A stretch of 6,728 nucleotides of DNA from Chloroflexota bacterium (GTDB taxonomy: Bacteria; Chloroflexota; Anaerolineae; B4-G1), in assembly GCA_003648085.1 (NCBI GenBank), contig QMOC01000146.1, forward strand, positions 1 through 6,728. The letters are read 5' to 3'. The notes under the pieces were generated by a model. That model did not search any database. It was given only the letters and a program-made list of their open reading frames with translations, and was not told the origin of the DNA. This document shows, in pieces, positions 5,519-6,728 of this stretch. The position numbers and the translations under genes are program-made. Every line of letters begins with the position of its first letter. The first letter of the stretch is position 1.

Positions 5519-6728
5519 GCACCATCGTGGAGAACGTGGTCTGTCCCTTCTGTGGTTGCCTGTGCGACGACCTTGCCGTGGAGGTGGAGGAAGGGCGTGT
5601 CGCCCGGGTGCGGCGGGCGTGTGCTAACGGGCGTGGGCTCTTCGCCCACTACGACCCCACCCCGCAGCGTCCCACCGTGGACGGGCGGGAGGTGGACTGG
5701 GAGGAGGCCATCGCGGAGGCGGCGCGGATCCTGAACGAGGCCGACAGCCCCCTCATCTACGGCCTGAGTTCCATGGCCACCGAGGCTCAGCGGAAGGCCG
5801 TGGAATTGGCCGACCGCCTGGGGGCCATGATAGACACCACCTCCTCTGTCTGCCACGGCCCCACCGGCCTGGCGATGCAGGCGGTCGGCGAGCCGACCTG
5901 CACGCTGGGGGAGGTGCGCAACCGGGCCGACCTGCTCATCTTCTGGGGCTGCAACCCGGCCGTCTCCCACGTCCGCCACTTCACCCGCTACTCGGTAACG
6001 CCCAAGGGGATGCTCACCCCCAAGGGGCGCCGGGATCGCACCGTGGTCGTCGTGGACGTGCGCCCTACCGCCAGCGCGCGGGCAGCCGATCTCTTCCTCC
6101 AGGTGCAACCCGGTGCCGACTTCGAGGTGCTAACGGTGCTGCGGGCGCTGGTGCAGGGAAAGACGGTCGAGGTGGAGACGGTCGGGGGCATCCCCACAGC
6201 CCGGTTGCAGGAGCTGGCCGAGCGGATGAAGACCTGTCGCTTCGGTGTGGCCTTTATGGGGATGGGGCTGACGCAGACCGGGGGGCGGGACCTCAACGTG
6301 AGCGAGCTCTTCACCTTGGTGGCGGAACTGAACCAGTATACTCGCTTCTCCGTCATCCCGATGCGGGGGCACGGGAACGTGGCCGGGGCCGACCAGGTGC
6401 TCACCTGGCAAAGCGGGTATCCCTTCGGCGTCAGCTTCGCGCGGGGATACCCCCGCTACGGTCCCGGCGAGTTTACGGCGGTGGATGTGCTGGCGCGTGG
6501 GGAGGCGGACGCGGCGCTGATCCTGGCCTCGGACCCGATGGCCCATTTCCCCGGCGCAGCGGCCCGGCAGTTGGAGCGCATTCCCACCATCGTCCTCGAT
6601 CCCATGCCGTCGTTGACCACGCGAGTGGCGCGGGTGGTCTTCCCCACGGCCTGCTACGGCGTGGACGCGGCCGGCACGGCCTACCGGATGGACGGCGTGC
6701 CCATCCGGTTTCGTCCGGTGCTTCCCCT
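5515..6728 (+). CDS. fwdB: Formylmethanofuran dehydrogenase subunit B, Mo/W catalytic subunit (3' end beyond window)
   Basis: This is the catalytic subunit of formylmethanofuran dehydrogenase, which interconverts CO2 and formate ahead of formyl transfer to methanofuran. The first 404 residues are visible; archaeal FwdB has about 430, so roughly 25-30 are missing. Visible motifs are the N-terminal [4Fe-4S] ligands CPFCGCLC with a fourth cysteine (10, 13, 17, 36); SSVCHGPTGLAMQ with Cys113 at the metal-ligand position; GEVRNRADLLIFWGCNPAVSH; VVDVRPTASARAADLFLQV; MRGHGNVAGADQVLTWQSGYP; LASDPMAHFPG; and GTAYRMDGVPIR near the edge. All match archaeal FwdB/FmdB. The GTG start at 5515 overlaps the fwdD stop (GTGA), with GGAGGTGG 10 nt upstream, so the two subunits are translationally coupled. 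Unlike the FhcB subunit of methylotrophic bacteria, it keeps the iron-sulfur and metal ligands, implying a redox enzyme. Confidence 0.93.
   Translation, partial: MSTIVENVVCPFCGCLCDDLAVEVEEGRVARVRRACANGRGLFAHYDPTPQRPTVDGREVDWEEAIAEAARILNEADSPLIYGLSSMATEAQRKAVELADRLGAMIDTTSSVCHGPTGLAMQAVGEPTCTLGEVRNRADLLIFWGCNPAVSHVRHFTRYSVTPKGMLTPKGRRDRTVVVVDVRPTASARAADLFLQVQPGADFEVLTVLRALVQGKTVEVETVGGIPTARLQELAERMKTCRFGVAFMGMGLTQTGGRDLNVSELFTLVAELNQYTRFSVIPMRGHGNVAGADQVLTWQSGYPFGVSFARGYPRYGPGEFTAVDVLARGEADAALILASDPMAHFPGAAARQLERIPTIVLDPMPSLTTRVARVVFPTACYGVDAAGTAYRMDGVPIRFRPVLP

Noticed and set aside
5188..6108. Upstream part of the long minus-strand frame that continues from the small 4918-5187 gene
   Set aside because: It lies opposite fwdD and fwdB and reads as low-complexity shadow sequence; only the segment below 5187 looks like protein.
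1..6728. CRISPR array, tRNA/rRNA genes, insertion-sequence ends, replication origin
   Set aside because: No regularly spaced repeats, no tRNA or rRNA signatures, no transposase frame and no iteron or DnaA-box cluster were seen by eye.

Overview
This is a G+C-rich bacterial window carrying part of a gene cluster for tetrahydromethanopterin (H4MPT)/methanofuran-linked one-carbon metabolism. The bacterial assignment rests on a consensus sigma-70 promoter (TTGACA, 17 bp, TATAAT), strong Shine-Dalgarno sites, an intrinsic terminator with a U-tract, and an MtdB/MtdA-type NAD(P)-dependent methylene-H4MPT dehydrogenase, where methanogens use an F420-dependent enzyme. A deep-branching or uncultured lineage is likely. 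Chloroflexota-like is a guess, based on a GTAGGGGCG-type palindrome and a small YGMTSAEFY-type protein, and is not firm.

Layout. Positions 1-105 are probably the last 34 codons of an upstream gene. A consensus promoter (141-169) then drives a leader of about 240 nt. The leader holds a well-formed hairpin, a textbook rho-independent terminator (251-290) and a competing long-range pairing, which looks like a transcription attenuator or riboswitch-type control region. The first gene after it (421-2202) encodes a 593-residue protein I do not recognise. After a 98-nt gap with a large palindrome come a stand-alone LarC C-terminal-domain (LarC2/DUF111-like) protein (2301-2861), methylene-H4MPT dehydrogenase (mtdB-like, 2836-3711) and an ATP-grasp ligase-like protein (3731-4882). 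A small opposite-strand gene or gene remnant (4918-5187) follows. The window ends with formylmethanofuran dehydrogenase subunits D (5186-5518) and B (5515 to the edge, incomplete).

How the genes fit together. MtdB interconverts methylene- and methenyl-H4MPT. Formylmethanofuran dehydrogenase interconverts formylmethanofuran and CO2 plus methanofuran. The ATP-grasp protein may help make one of the cofactors (inference). Unlike the Fhc hydrolase complex of classical methylotrophs, the FwdB here keeps its [4Fe-4S] cysteines and the metal-ligand cysteine and is paired with FwdD, so it looks like a real Mo/W redox enzyme.

The most novel parts are the attenuator-like leader, the unknown 593-residue protein, and the LarC2-only protein between that protein and mtdB.
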